This document shows, piece after piece, positions 13,192 to 25,552 of a stretch of 64,000 nucleotides of DNA. The first letter of the stretch is position 1. Each line of letters starts with the position of its first letter. The translations under genes and the position numbers were made by a program. This DNA is from Zygnema circumcarinatum (lineage: Eukaryota > Streptophyta > Zygnematophyceae > Zygnematales > Zygnemataceae), in assembly GCA_037447605.1 (NCBI GenBank), contig CM074804.1, forward strand, positions 2,052,561 to 2,116,560, written 5' to 3'. The notes under the pieces are model-generated. The model saw only the letters and a program-made list of their open reading frames with translations. It was not told where the DNA came from and made no database searches.

Positions 13192-14761
13192 CAAGGCGAC
13201 TATTTTTGTGGTGGCGTCAGCTATCTCATCCTCCTGTACGACAGAATAGTACATGTCGGGATCGGTACTGTAGTAACAATCCGTACGTAATTGGGGTTAG
13301 GGAGTGGAAGCCTGAAAGGTCGTTCCGACGGTACGACATCGTACACATGCTGTGGTTGGAACTATTTACCATTTTACGACTGGAAAAAAAGGAAAAAAAT
13401 GAAGGAAGGAAGTAAAGGATGTGGCATTGATTTCAGGATGGCGATGCCATCAAATGTACTATGGCTGCCGTTTTACAGTATATTCGAAGTACGTTGTACA
13501 CTGTACTTCGAGTCGTACAGATGGATTGTGCAAGCAGGATAGCTCGCGGTTTTAACCTTCCTGATATTTTGCCGCTTCGCACATAGTTCCTGCCGTACAT
13601 AGGATTGTTTTAGTAACAGCTGGCTGAGAGGAAGGAAGAGACACATACTTGAGGAGAATCAGAGTTCTCCTCGCGCCGTATACTCTTATCAACTGGCTCC
13701 GGCAGCATTAAAAAATCATTATTGTCAAAGGACCACTAACATGTGATGCCTTCTAGGATACAACTGAACGAGGGTTCCTCTTGGCCTTGTAGACCCCTAC
13801 TTAGTGTACGTTTGGATGGCTATAAGTGATCCTACCGGTCGAAGAGGATGAAGTCGTCTGCTGTTCGCTGTTGCAGATTTAACTGGCCAGAGTCGCCCCG
13901 TGAGGGTGTCTGAGGATGTCTGCTGCGCCACAGGAAGTCGGTGTCACTTGTTGGAGGCTGGGACCGATGAAATGAGTGTTGTGGTTTCGGCATCACTCTG
14001 CCTCAGTAGCCTGCCAGGAAACACCGAGTTCCAACCTTGGGCGGACAGCGGCTGGAACGGCTCTTTAATCGCACCATGTCGTGCCTGTTGTCAGAGCTGG
14101 CTGTCAACTCACGTGATATGGCAATTGCTGTTACACCAGTCTCAGCGGCGAATGGTTTTTTTCGACTTCATTCTACAATACCGTATTCAGTTTGTGAAAT
14201 CCGAAAGAGCTAGAAAATTGCACAGTGGCTTGGAAATTCTGGAGTTCCTTCAAAAACATGCTAATCTTGAAAATACAAGTCAACGCAATGTGGTGCATCC
14301 GAACGGCAGCCACAACATAGCGCATGGGCTCCATTTCCCGCAGGAGCTCTCGGCGGCAGGGGCACCTGCCACAGCCACCGAGCCGAGCTGGTTGACCTCT
14401 CCAGCTAAACACCAGTACCACTAGCAATAAATCGATATAAGGTTAAGAAAAGGTACAGCCGGCGGTACAGATGAAGCTCCACTCTGCCCAGGAGACTCCA
14501 ATCCTACGCCTCCCCCCCACCCCCCACTCTGCTACGCTGCCTCCAGTGTCAATCAACCCATTCTTCCAGCGACGCCAGTGCCACCAGAAAACCCCACATG
14601 ATTGGAAGGGCGTCACCAGGGTCGATAAAACCCACCACTTACACTTTCCGATCAAGCAGGGGTCCAACCGAGGGTACAGTCAAATCCTAGTCATGTCATC
14701 CCCAACAAGCCATCCTCGCTTCCTGTACACAGGGGCCTCACAATCATCATCATCATCATCA
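13192..14761. other. Intergenic between convergent genes
   Basis: No recognisable gene. GTAC-rich words (GTACGG, GTACGTTGTAC) cluster at 13240-13520. An ORF at 13900-14424 has no family resemblance and no codon-level signal I can see. A TCATCA run at 14743-14764 lies just beyond the stop codon of the minus-strand gene and may be in its 3' UTR. Confidence 0.5.
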
Positions 14762-17700
14762 TCACGAAGCTCGCCACTCCTTGATGGTCATGTCAAGGCT
14801 GGACGACCAGAGCGCGCCATCCTCGGCAACGGCGAGCGCTACTACCTCGTCGTCATGCTCCAAAAGGGTGAAGACACATTTTTCGTCGCTCCAGGCTCGG
14901 ATGGTGCCGTCGTCGTGGCCCGACCAGAGGAGGCCCGTGGGACCCATCACCATGGCCCGCAACGAAATGTCAATGTGCGACTCTATGCTGAACTTGCAAG
15001 TCACATTGTCCCAGCCCTTGATGAGACCGCGCAACCCCGCTGACCAGAGGATGCCGTCGTGCCCTGCAGCCAGCGCCCTTACGGGACCCATTCCGGCATC
15101 GATCGACTTGACACAGCCCCTGCCCTGCCGCCAAGCTTTGATGGTCCCATCCTGACTTCCGGACCATGTCAAGCCATCCACCCCCTTCGCCAGCGCTTCT
15201 ACGCTCCCAGTGTGTACACGGAAAGTGGTAAGGCTTTGGCAGACAGCCATTCTTGGCTGATGACGCCACGTCTCTATGCTTGCACCATGCCCCGACCAGA
15301 CAGTCCCATCCGAATCTGCCAGAAGAACAGAGATCTTTTCATTGACACAACTAATTGCAACTTGTTCTAAGTTCAGTGCCTGCTCGTCCCAATGCCACTT
15401 TGTGATGTAACCTTTGTCGCAACCAGACCAGAGAGACCCATCTGAGGCAGTGGCCAGTGCGCATATGCGGCCCCTGTGTTCAGTGTCTGCGGAGGCAGCC
15501 ATGAGCTCTTGTCCGCGGCAGCCGCTGATCGCTGCCCCCCACCCTGCCCAGAGCATGCCCTCCTGCGCCGCCACCATGCACATGGCCGCCTCCTCGGGGG
15601 GAGCGGCCCCATTAGCGTAATCGGCGCTAAACAACGACATTTCTAGGGTGTGGATGCACACAGGCCGACCCGTTCGGCGAGAGCTGCAGTCATGCAAAAC
15701 AGAGTTTTAAGTGACACACAGGAAAAAAAAGAATGCGCCTCTTGCCAATACGAGACTCGATTAGGCTTTCAAAACTCATCAGAGGAGACCCCAAATGCAA
15801 ATGCAGAAATTACGGTATCACCGACATTCAACTTGTATGGAAAATCTGCGTGCTCGAGTAATGCGACGTAACTGTACGTTTGCATGAAATCGTATGACTA
15901 ACCCTTAGGAGCATGAGAGGCTACAGAAAGATAAAGGCCACGTGCCCATGTGACGGGTGGGGAGCCATGGCTGCTCAGGTTACATCAATATTTTGCCCCC
16001 CTCCCAACTCTTTAGCCAATCAATTCTCTAAATCACGAAATTTGAGAAGACGCAAAACAAAAAAAAAAAAAGGGGGGGGTGCATCTGACAATCACCCCAA
16101 AGGCCTCTGACGCATGCAGTCGTCAATAGGAAGCAGGACTTCCTTTTGCAAAAGAAAGACAAATTTGCAAGAGTGTCCTTATCAGTCTGCCCAACTTACA
16201 CGGATGATCGCTGCCCGCCGTGAGCCTTCACCTGCTCATTGGTCACAAAAGAGAGGGGGGAGGCAGACTGGGTCAGTGGCAACGCTGCACTGCCAGTGTT
16301 GCTTATGCTGATGGGTTATGTACTGACAGTTGTGCTGAGCATTGGATTGAGAGACAGAGCTTCCCAGAAAAGAAATTTTGATTGAACTCCAGGGCCAACA
16401 CAAATGCAAGGATTGCACATAAAGGTGGCATGGTGAGACTAAGGCTTAGTGTCCAAGACTTGATTCAGGTCACGTACAGAATAACATACACTATGCTATT
16501 AGAAACGAAACAAGTCAGTCAGCAAAGTCAGTTCAACCATCTTAAACCTTTGGGCCATAGCTCTTTATCTCTAAGAGTGTGAGCACCATCATTCTCATGC
16601 ACCAACTGTCTCCTCCTGAACATATGAAGCTGACTCTGAAGACCAGTCCAGGAAGTAGATCCGACCTCAGCAGCAATGGCCTGTTGGATGTACTTGAGCC
16701 AGCTCTGTGCCTCGTCGTCCTGCTCCGCTCCCATCTGCAGCAGCATCGCCCCTCCCCACCCATTCGTGCTGACTCAGCTGAGCCCCTGAATGCAGCTTGA
16801 AGCTGCCGTTTAAGGGTTGGTCCATGATAGTATCCACAGCTCTAAATTCAATTTCAGCAGTCAAATTTGCGCTTCCAACAAGCTCAATACATTCTATGTG
16901 CGCTTACCAGCAAAGGCCAATGGCTCTGCCCGTGAAGACTGAAGCAGTGCAGCTTCTGAATCCCTCATCAGGTTGAAATGTATGCAACAGAAGGGGATTA
17001 AGACAAAGCAATCTGTTAGAATTCAGCCAAAGTTGGAACAGCAACGCCTGCAGCAGCAGCAGCAGCAGCATGCTTGTGGCAGGCAGGGGCAGAACCTTGC
17101 CTTGCCGTTATAGGTCGCTGTGCCCTTCTCAACAATGCGGCTATAGCTGTTAAGAACGTACTCCTTCTCGGGCACCTGCTGACCAGCACAGTCCGGAGCC
17201 CATCATCATTCGTACAACAACGAGGGTAGTGCAAACGGGCAGCCTAAAGGACATAGTAACAGGCACTGCAATAAGGGGCAACAATGTCAATTGCAGGATG
17301 TTAGCGAATCCCAGCACTTGCACACACACGAGCCACCACCTGCGGCCCTGCACCCCCAGTGACTGGCAAGGCCGAACAGCTCCTGCTCTCATTCAAACGT
17401 CTTGCAGTCAGTGAGTCAGACAGCGCAGTGGCTTTGACCTAAAAATCTGCTTTTTATGCACCCGATTGGGCCACATGCTCACCCAATGCAAAACCAAAAG
17501 CGGGAGGCAATGGGCTCAAGCGAACACGCTTAGCTCAGAGCAGAAGGGAGATTCACTGCACCTCATTGCCAGCCACCATTGGCAGGCCCTTATAGCAGCC
17601 AAGTCTTGCAGGGTTGGAGTTGAGTGCGATGAATCTCTTCTCCCATAGCAGACTGAGACCAGAACGACGCGAGCGCAGCAGCCACCCCCACTTGCGCGCC

Positions 17701-20130
17701 CATAGGAGCCCCATGGTAGGGTCGACCATAGAAGGGCTCTCAGCCCTGCTTTCCCCCCATACCCAAACACTATGGCTCAGCTGCAGCTCCATATGTGAGA
17801 GCAGCAACGGGGGACCCTGCAGCATGCCCTGATGGCGCATGTTTCAGTCTGGCAAGAACATCACCTACGGGAGACTTCATCTTCCAGACTATTTTCTCGC
17901 ATCAAGTCGTGACGTCGCAGACTTTTCTACCTGGGCTAAAGAATGGAAGGAGCAATACGAAGGTTCCGAGTTACTATTGCTGACACTGCATGTAAGGAGG
18001 TGTCCGATGAGGTGCTTGAGTGAACAACGCGGCAAAAAGAGAATATGCAATAGGAAACAAATGCAAAATGACAGCGTACTGACAGAGTCTACTGGAACCA
18101 ATTCCGAGTTGGAAAGTAAATGAAGATCAGCACATGTATAGGAAGTGGAGGCAGCAATGCAGGGCATGGGCTTACTTTGGGCTCGCGGCGGGTGGGCTCG
18201 ACCAAGGAGACTCTGCCGCCGGCTTTATTGAAAGCGATTGCACGGCTCGATCCTCCTCCCCACCCAACACTTGGCCTTGTCCTTCCTCATCTCCTCCGTT
18301 TGCGGTGCTTCCAGATATCTGAGCTTCTACGGGACCCCTCCCCTGCCAAAGAAAGAAAGCATTGGTCGCTTAGGGGGACCTCTCTGAATTTCAGCGAAAA
18401 GGGGCGTAGGCAGCTTGAGGATGAACGATCACCAGAGGGAGGACAGGCGCGGGATGCATGGCATGCGGAAAGAAGAAAGCCAAAAGCACAGTAAATAAGG
18501 GGCTGAATAGGCAAGGGAAAGTAGCTGGAAAAAGTGCTCCTCTCCAGAACCCAGAGGTTTTCTTAGTGGGGGTCAACACTCTCTTTCACAAGTATGGAGA
18601 GGGAACAAAGTTTAATGTGTACCAGAGTCGGAGGAGGACGAGAAGCAGGAAATGCGCGAGCAACAATTGTTCTCGTGCCAAGGACTAGAGAGCAAAATGT
18701 CACAACGAATTCACAGTATTTGATAGCAAGATATGTTTAGAGAAAGGGTTGGAAGGAAGCATAGGGAGGTAAGAAAGCTATTGAAGCTCTATGCACAGGA
18801 AGGACACCGAGCAGTTAATCCAGCAAGTAGATTGTTAATCTACTGCATAAGGGCATGAGAAGCTAGGGCGAGATAATTGACAAAGAAACTGGAAGAGATT
18901 GCCCCCATAGGGAACTGAAACACCCCTGCTCCCTGCCAACCCGCTGAACCCTTCCGGCTTTGTAGCTGAGCTCACCAAGCTGCTGCCACTCTTCTCTGGC
19001 AAAGAGGGCTCCCAGCTGCGCCTCTCCTCAATCGTGCCGAGAAGCTCCGGCCCGCCCTCTCCCTTCTGCAGATGGTCCGTCCGCCGCTGCCGGTCGACCT
19101 CGGCCTCGGCGTGCTGAGCTAACATGAACAGCACCGGGACGACCTTATCTTCTAAATCTGGTCTCAACTCTCGCCTGCGTTCAACACACTGCAGTGCCAG
19201 TCTCACAACTATGCCTGCTTTATCCTTGGGCCAATTCCCTGCTGAAGGGTCCAACTTGCTAAGGATATGATCTGCTGCCTTATCCAAGCCCTGACGCCAA
19301 CGACTGCCGGTCGACGCTTCCAGAACAGTGCGGAAGGCTAAGCTTACTTCCTCCAGATTGTCACTTGAATCAGCCAGCCTTGCTAAGAGGGCATTCAATA
19401 CGTCCTGGGAATTTTGGCGTTGTGTACGCATTTCACAGTTCACAAGAAATGCATGAAGTTCAGCTATGTCAGGAATCCCAGTCATGATTTGCAGGATGAC
19501 CAGGCCCAAGGCATAAACATCTGACTGCCTAGTCAGCTGCCCTGTCTCTTGTTGGTGAGGATCAATGTATCCAAATGTTCCACGAATATCGGACACCAAA
19601 GTGCACATGTTATTACCATACAACTTCGCAAGTCCCACATCTGCCAGCTTGCAGGTATTGTGTCGGTCTAGAAGAACATTCTCTGGTTTCATATCCCGGT
19701 GCAGAATATGGCGGAGATGCATGTGAAGTAATCCAGCTGCCATTTCAGATGCGATGCGGAAACGATCATGCCACATAAGCGGAGGATATGACGAGCCCTT
19801 ATTTTTTCGATTGAGATGATCGTGCAGACTGCCTCCCGACATGAACTCTGTCACGATGCACATGCGCTCTGCGCATATCCCAATCAGAAGGACAATGTTC
19901 GGATGCCGCAGGCGAGTCAGTGTTGACACTTCTCTCAGCATGCTCGCTTCTTCACCCTCTAGCTCCTGCGGACGCAAATGCAGTCGCTTCACGGCAATCC
20001 TCGTCCCATACAAAAGCCCTTTATAGACGCTGCCGAATCCTCCCCCACCGATAAAATTACTCTGCGAAAATTTGTCGGTGGCTTTCTCGACTTGCTCAGC
20101 AGTGAGCTGCCACAAGTCGGAATTATCCAT
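14762..20130 (-). CDS. RLCK-type kinase / PH domain / WD40 propeller fusion protein
   Basis: Eight exons read from high to low coordinate: 20130-18976, 18342-18176, 17745-17562, 17175-17096, 16938-16908, 16734-16666, 16231-16200, 15683-14762. Every junction is GT-AG and phase-compatible, giving 879 residues. Residues 24-320 are a kinase like plant U-box-kinase (RLCK-IX) domains: IGGGGFGSVYKG, AVKRL (Lys48), HRDMKPENVLL, ADVGLAKL (DVG instead of DFG) and GTFGYIDP. A low-complexity linker leads to a PH-like domain (about 455-560: KWGWLLRSRRSG, EKRFIAL, then DDEAQSWLKYIQQAI). Residues 573-879 form seven WD40-like blades, each with an LWSG-type strand, such as LLWSGHDDGTIRAW. It probably phosphorylates proteins at a phosphoinositide-bearing membrane, with the propeller as scaffold; this is inference. 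If the donor at 18975 is not used, the kinase ORF stops at 18835 and there would be two genes. Confidence 0.75.
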
Positions 20131-21567
20131 GACGAGCCACTGGAGCTTCTTGAATTACTAGGCATATAGTCCTCACAAGATTAGAAGTAACATATCAATA
20201 GAGCCAGAATCCTTGTTGACGACCTGATATCTGAGGAATAGTGGGCAAGTTACTTGATTGATGGCCGCAGAGATTTCCTGCCAAAGGTAAGAGAACGTGA
20301 CCCATAAAGTATTGCTCAATTTCAGCATTGCATGAACCAATCACTGGCGAATCCTTTCGATAAGGCAACATAGGGCCAAAACATGTTCAAAATCTATTAA
20401 CTTAAATAAACGACAAAAGATCGAGCATCATTGTGTAACTGGTGCGTGCAGCTTTACCTGCTTCCATGTACAGCTATCCAGTTTCTTGCGTCAATTCACT
20501 CCAATGTAGTATTAACCTATGTGTATGGTTCTCGTTCATGCGACGTTCTTCACTCATCGTATTTTCTCACCATATTCATTCAAAATCCAGAACGGGTCCT
20601 ACTTCTCTACGCACAAGGGTACGCCCTTTCTCAATTTAATGAACAACGGTCCAAGAAGATGACATTGAAAATAAGAACCCTTAATTTATTAAATTACTTT
20701 TATTAAAGTCCTCCGATGATAATGCAAAACACGTGCTGAAAAGAATGCAAACTAAGCGTGTAATCACCCTCCATCCTAAATATTTTTCCGTTTAACGTAT
20801 TACTTGTTCAATTATGAAAATTATAGAATGATGACACTGGCAGTTTGCCTTGAGCAACAGGAAGGAAATTTGACTAGCTGTGAAAGGCGTCCTAATAGCT
20901 ATTGCGTATGCATAGCCAACTGGAGCTCTCTGTGCTGTGGCATACCTGAAGTCAACTTCATCCACCTCCGCAAGTGCACAAGTTGATGTGAAGGTTCAAA
21001 AGGGCTACGCCAATAGCCCAGGCCTCATGAATTCGAATCTTCTTATTCAGTCTCCAATCGCATTGTGCAAGAAAGAAAATCGAGAGAAGTGCAGCTCTCC
21101 ATCACCTCATTCCTTCAACCTTCTGCAGCAGCATGGCCACCCTGCCCTGCCCTGCCCTGCCCCGCCCTGCCCCTGCCCTGCAGCACCGCCCCACAGCCTG
21201 CCCTCTCGCTTCCTGGAACGGCTCCAGAGCAGCAGCAGGGAGGGAAATTGCGCCCTCCGCCAAAGTCAAAGCTCTCAGCCGCAGCCGACGCACCTACCAT
21301 ATCGTATCATATCGTATCGACTATTCAAATATTATCGAAATTGGTATATCGTATCGTCACGTCGACACACGATACATGCGCTCACCCACATTCCCATGCG
21401 AGGGCCAATATCGGCCGCCCGTGAGCACTGCCCGACACGATACGATACTGGGCTGCGCCTGCGGACTGGAGGGCGAAGGGCCTAGCCATGGCGGTCGGGC
21501 TCAGGAGGACTCAGGCGTGAGGCGAGGCGAGGGGGGGGGACTCGCCGACCTGCGTATTTTTGCGTGC
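20131..21567. other. Divergent intergenic region with simple repeats
   Basis: This separates the kinase fusion gene (-) from the COA1-like gene (+). The part at 20160-21100 is AT-rich with no recognised gene. A CCCTGCCCTGC tract (about 21139-21182) and CGTATCGTATC words (about 21298-21385) follow. The latter match words in the dispersed repeats at 0.25, 42.6 and 44.1 kb. ORFs crossing 21065-21630 follow these repeats and are not supported as genes. Confidence 0.5.
21298..21385. repeat. CGTATCGTATC simple repeat
   Basis: Degenerate runs of ATATCGTATCATATCGTATCG and related words. The same CGATA/TATCG motif occurs at 245-282, 42575-42602 and 44125-44175 inside the dispersed repeat family, so this may be a decayed fragment of that family. 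Confidence 0.6.
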
Positions 21568-23052
21568 ATGAAGGGGGGCAAGGGCCGGATGGCTCCTACA
21601 ATGTTAATGTTCATGCAGCGGACACGGTAAGTGTGGGCTTTTATTTTTGGGGAGATCAATGCCACATCCTCCTCCTTTTTCAGGCTCGCTGTGCAGTCGC
21701 TGCATGGGACGACCGATAGCATTAGTTGTGCTACAGCGGATCTCTGTGCGGGGCGCAGGGTGATCGGGGCGGCCGCTCGAAGCTATGGAAGTGCAGCTTC
21801 AACAGCTTCATATACCTCTGCAGCGGAGGATAAGCGCCCCTGGCTGCGACTGACTGGTGGATTGTTGCTGAGTGGAGCGCTGGGAGTAGCCCTGGCAAGC
21901 GCTGCAGATGACCTTCTCATATATCGGCAATGCAGTAGGTCTCATCGTGAACCCTGTAGAGTAACAATAACGATAGGAAGAAAGATCAGAAAATTGGTTT
22001 GTTCTAGGTTTTTGATAACCGCAGTAGCTTGTGTGGAGTTTATTTGTGCAGCATGCGCTGTGTAGTGGTGCTGCTCTGTGCAATTCAAGCCTTTCCGTTG
22101 AAGTAGTTGCGTCTCTCCACCTCTCTTCTTACTGAGGTTTGGCTGCTGTCACATACCGTAGTAACTTGCTAGTACCCTGTTTTTAGTATTAGGATTTTAC
22201 TAATCCTTCTTTCTTAGCAATAGTGGGCAAGCGGTTTCTGCAGCCATCCTGGTCCTGGTCGAAGTCACGTTTTCACCTTTTCAGTCGAATTGTTCCCTTC
22301 ACTATTTTTATATTCCTATGCCGTGAAAAATTGTCGATGGGATTTTTACACTATAAATTGCATGGTGTGTGCATAGATACCATGCTAACTACAAATGAAT
22401 GTTTCAAGCTGCAGCGAGGCTAGGGAGAGAGCCCTGAAGAGCACAAACCTGCAAACAGCCCTTGGAGAGCCTCTGCGCGTGGGCCCGTGGTACACAGCCA
22501 CCCTGGCCGTTGCGTCGAGCCGGAGATCCGTCTCTATTTCGCTGCCATTGGAGGGCAGCCGCGGCAGTGGCAGCTTGCACCTCAGAAGCCTGCGAGTGGG
22601 AGGTAAGTTCTACTCCTCGCTGCAGCTTGCCTAGCACTTGTTGGTACGGGAGGTCGCTGTTCCTACAAGATTGGTTTCATGGTGGCGGGAGACAGCATTC
22701 ATCAATCGTGTGGGGTTCCAACCTTCGTAAGTTTTGTTTTTGTTTCTTTAAGCTACAAAGCATTCAAAAGTTATGATGTTCGTAAGATAGGTTCCATGGG
22801 CCACTGATGAAGAAGGGTTCTGCAGGTGGCGAGAACACTCTGGTATACAACACATTTGGAAGCGGGCAGTGGACATTGATGACCCTGGAGGCGGTTGTTG
22901 AGCACACCGACGCAGCAAGTGAGGGAGGGAAAGTGCAGGCTGGCCAGAAGCAGAGGCTAGATTTGATGCCTAAAGGCGAGTTACCGAAGCCAGGCGACCT
23001 AGGCAGGGGCGAGTGCGGGCCGTGCAGAACAGCTGACCTGTCTGTGGTTTAA
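21568..23052 (+). CDS. COA1-like cytochrome c oxidase assembly factor
   Basis: Four exons, 21568-21626, 21684-21938, 22415-22602 and 22826-23052, join in phase to 242 residues. An Arg-rich, Ser/Ala-rich leader suggests mitochondrial import. A hydrophobic segment (LRLTGGLLLSGALGVALASA) serves as the membrane anchor. The COA1-family core follows: QCSSEARERALKS, ALGEPLRVGPWYTATLAV, a Gly/Ser strand region (SLPLEGSRGSGSLHL) and GQWTLMTLEAVV. COA1 proteins act in early assembly of complex IV in the inner membrane. The exon 2 donor (GTCTCA) is not consensus. The stronger GTAGGT 4 bp earlier breaks the frame to exon 3, so I used the weaker site. The charged C-terminal tail after EHTDAAS is not conserved. 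Confidence 0.85.
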
Positions 23053-23855
23053 TTTAAGAAGCAGTGCACTCAATAGAACAAGGCATTTGTGTTGGAGCAC
23101 TTTCCAGCTTGTGAATAATCATGAATAGTGAATCGTGATCAGTCTTCACACACGTAGCCTGGATGAGTTTGGTGAATGATTGAAGCCTCGTTGCATATTG
23201 CTCTGCCTCGTTCATCAGACTGCGCCCTATCTTGAAGATTGCCAGCAAGGTCTGGAGTGCTTAACAAAAAAGAGAGTGCTACTATATTCAGAGCAAAACA
23301 ACGCATGGACTCAGTTAGAACACCGCTGAAGCTAAAGATGAAAAGCTCGAAACTTCAAGTATCGTCGATGACTTGGTGAAAATGCAACTGTTCACATTAG
23401 AATTATCTTTGACTTCATTTCACGAGGAAGAGTATCAATGCGTTAATTGGGCGGGTCTCCTTCATCAACTCTTGTTTCTGGCAGTGGTCACGTGATGCCA
23501 AAAAAACCACCTTCCAGTCAATTGCACAACGTTACACACATTGCTGTCCACTGGAAACTCTGAAGGCTTGATGGTTTCTGGCAAGCGTGCTGTCAGCAAA
23601 GGTGCAAATGTTTTGGAGCAAGCAAACACTTCATTCACTGATCCCAATCAGAGAACGGTCTAGGTGAGGGTGAGGGTAGCCCTTAAAGTGGCCAATTTCT
23701 TTACAACTTGGTGACGGCCGGACTACATTCTCCTTGAAAGGCACTGCAGTCCCGTGCGACTAGAAAGAGTTACTTAGCAACTCCAGGCAAAATCAAACTG
23801 ACAGAAGTAAATCGAGCTCGAAGGATGTATGAAAGAATGGCGCAAGGGGTACTGG
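23053..23855. other. Intergenic between convergent genes
   Basis: This is the shared 3' region of the COA1-like gene (+) and the NDUFB8-like gene (-). Short minus-strand ORFs at 23054-23248 and 23465-23647 resemble no family. I see nothing else here. Confidence 0.5.
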
Positions 23856-24990
23856 TCAAGCCGCTTCAGGATCTCCACCAAGCTCTACCCGAAGGTTGTC
23901 ATAGGGATATTCTCGAGGAGTCTGCAAGAAAAAAAGCGTCAACACATAGAAGATCAGCCATCCACACGACACCCCTGCCAGTCCTAGTCTTAGACATGAG
24001 GGCGCAAGTATATTTTGTCCAGGCAGTTGGGGTTTCGCTGTTAGCAAGCCAATGATTTGTCTTTTCTTGTTGTTCACAACATCAAAATGAATCACACTAC
24101 TTGAGATGATTCAAAGTGCAGGCCAATTCATCACCCGCACTGCGTGAGGGATTTTGCAAATGCAACCCTCCTCCCTCTCGTAAACAACCGATGGCTTGCT
24201 GCGATACATGCAAATAGTTTCAAATAGACTTCGCATTAGACAAGCAGAAGGTCCATACTCAGCATAAATTAAGCAAAGCAATGCTCTGTGTCCAGAAAAT
24301 GGTTTGGATAAGAGTACATACGAATGGCACTCGCGCTGCCTTGTTGTTCCATGCTGCCAGTAAGCCTAAAGCTACAAAAATTCCAAGCCCTCCGGCAAGC
24401 ATGCCAAGACCCCCCAACTGCATATGCAACACGATACTTTGTCAAATTCTGATCCACTTGGACGGAAGAATCATTGGTGCTAAGTTTTCTCTTATAACTT
24501 CGGCGTAGATGAACGCATCCTATGGGTCAACATTATGCAATCATGCGAACCGATGAAAACGAGGCCTTTCTCACTTAAGTTTTAGGGAGGGACACAGTAA
24601 GAAGTCCGGGCATGAAAGGACAGGTGATGCTGAAAGGTTTACATCGCTGATATTTGGTAGAATGTGATCGATTGCCGGTTCTGGATTAGCAGTCCCGTCA
24701 TCCCAAGTAAGCTCCTCGTTTTCAGGAAGCTGTATCCCAAGAGAAAAAAACACACGTCTGTTTAAATACGACGACAAAGCTCACCCTTGAAAATACAAAC
24801 GAAAAGCATGGGGCGCAGTCCGCCCTCTGAGAGGAGAGGGGAAAAGGCTGACCGGTTTGGAGGGCGGCGGGAGGGTTCCCAGAGGCATGCCTACACCCGC
24901 GCGGCCCGCGGCAAGCATGTGCGCAGGAGGATGGCCCGCAAGACGCCGGCTCAAGCACGCGCCCAGAACGGTGCGCAAAGGACTCGCCAT
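23856..24990 (-). CDS. NDUFB8-like (plant-type) mitochondrial complex I subunit
   Basis: Four exons from high to low coordinate: 24990-24853, 24729-24643, 24417-24322, 23921-23856. All introns are phase 0 and the product is 128 residues, near the size of the plant protein. The first 46 residues are a typical mitochondrial presequence (MASPLRTVLGACLSRRLAG). The plant-family core follows in order: GVGMPLGTLPPPSKPLPENE, ELTWDDGTANPEPAIDHI, one transmembrane helix (GMLAGGLGIFVALGLLAAW), then NNKAARVPF and the C-terminal signature YPYDNLRVELGGDP. It is an accessory subunit of the complex I membrane arm. The exon 1 donor GTCAGC is weak. A stronger GTGAGC 67 bp downstream would give a frame unlike the family. 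The start codon lies about 50 bp from a telomere-type repeat in the divergent promoter. Confidence 0.9.
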
Positions 24991-25406
24991 GGCCGCTCCG
25001 CTCCGCTCCACTCCGCTCTTTCTCTCCTCCCCTCGCCCTTGCCCTAACCCTAATCCCAACCCTAACCCTAACCCTAACCCTAACCCTAACCCTAACCCTA
25101 ACCCTAACCCTAATCCTAATCCTAACCCTAACTCTTTTCCCCCGCTCCAAACCGTACCAATATTCGTACGGTCCATACGGATTAGGGCTCGTACCGTACG
25201 GTGCTTCAATACTATACTGAACTGAACGGCGAGACAGGGCCTCCGCGGCGAAGCGGCGGCGCTCGAGGGCGAGAGAGGGAGGGAAGGGCGGAGGGCGGGG
25301 GAGGGAGCGGCTATGGCCGCGCCTGCGTGACTCTCGAGGAGGCGGCCGGCTGCACGACATAGAGAGGGAGGGAAGGGGCTGAAGCAGCAACGGAAGCAGA
25401 AACGCC
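24991..25406. promoter_or_regulatory. Divergent promoter region of NDUFB8-like and Pol I genes
   Basis: Only 416 bp separate two start codons pointing away from each other. The interval holds a CCCTAA array (25042-25132), GTACGG words (25155-25205) and a GC-rich block next to the Pol I ATG. Promoter function is inferred from gene orientation alone. No TATA box stands out. Confidence 0.55.
25042..25132. repeat. Interstitial telomere-type (CCCTAA)n array
   Basis: About fourteen CCCTAA units (TTAGGG on the other strand), mostly perfect, with CCTAAT variants at the right-hand end. This is the vertebrate-type telomere word, not the TTTAGGG of most land plants. It starts 52 bp from the NDUFB8-like start codon, in its presumptive 5' UTR or core promoter. 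Confidence 0.95.
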
Positions 25407-25512
25407 ATGGCCGCTCGCGAGGAGGTACGTGGCGCGATGCTCGGGTAGAGGACGGGGCTCGCGCCAGCTGGGCAGGGGGGGCGGGGGGGGGGGGGGGGGG
25501 GGNNNNNNNNNN

Positions 25513-25552
<40 letters not shown>

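Noticed and set aside
13900-14424. 174-codon ORF between the AFG1-like and kinase genes
   Set aside because: No recognisable domain or conserved motif, and the composition is like the surrounding intergenic DNA.
18391-18579. Minus-strand ORF with a hydrophobic stretch (FPCLFSPLFTVLLAFFF)
   Set aside because: It lies in the first intron of the kinase fusion gene and has no family resemblance. The intron model keeps phase without it.
18835-18975. Kinase ORF continuing to the stop at 18835 as the true C-terminus
   Set aside because: The consensus donor at 18975 is in phase with the next acceptor, and the residues beyond it resemble nothing. This end is kept only as an alternative.
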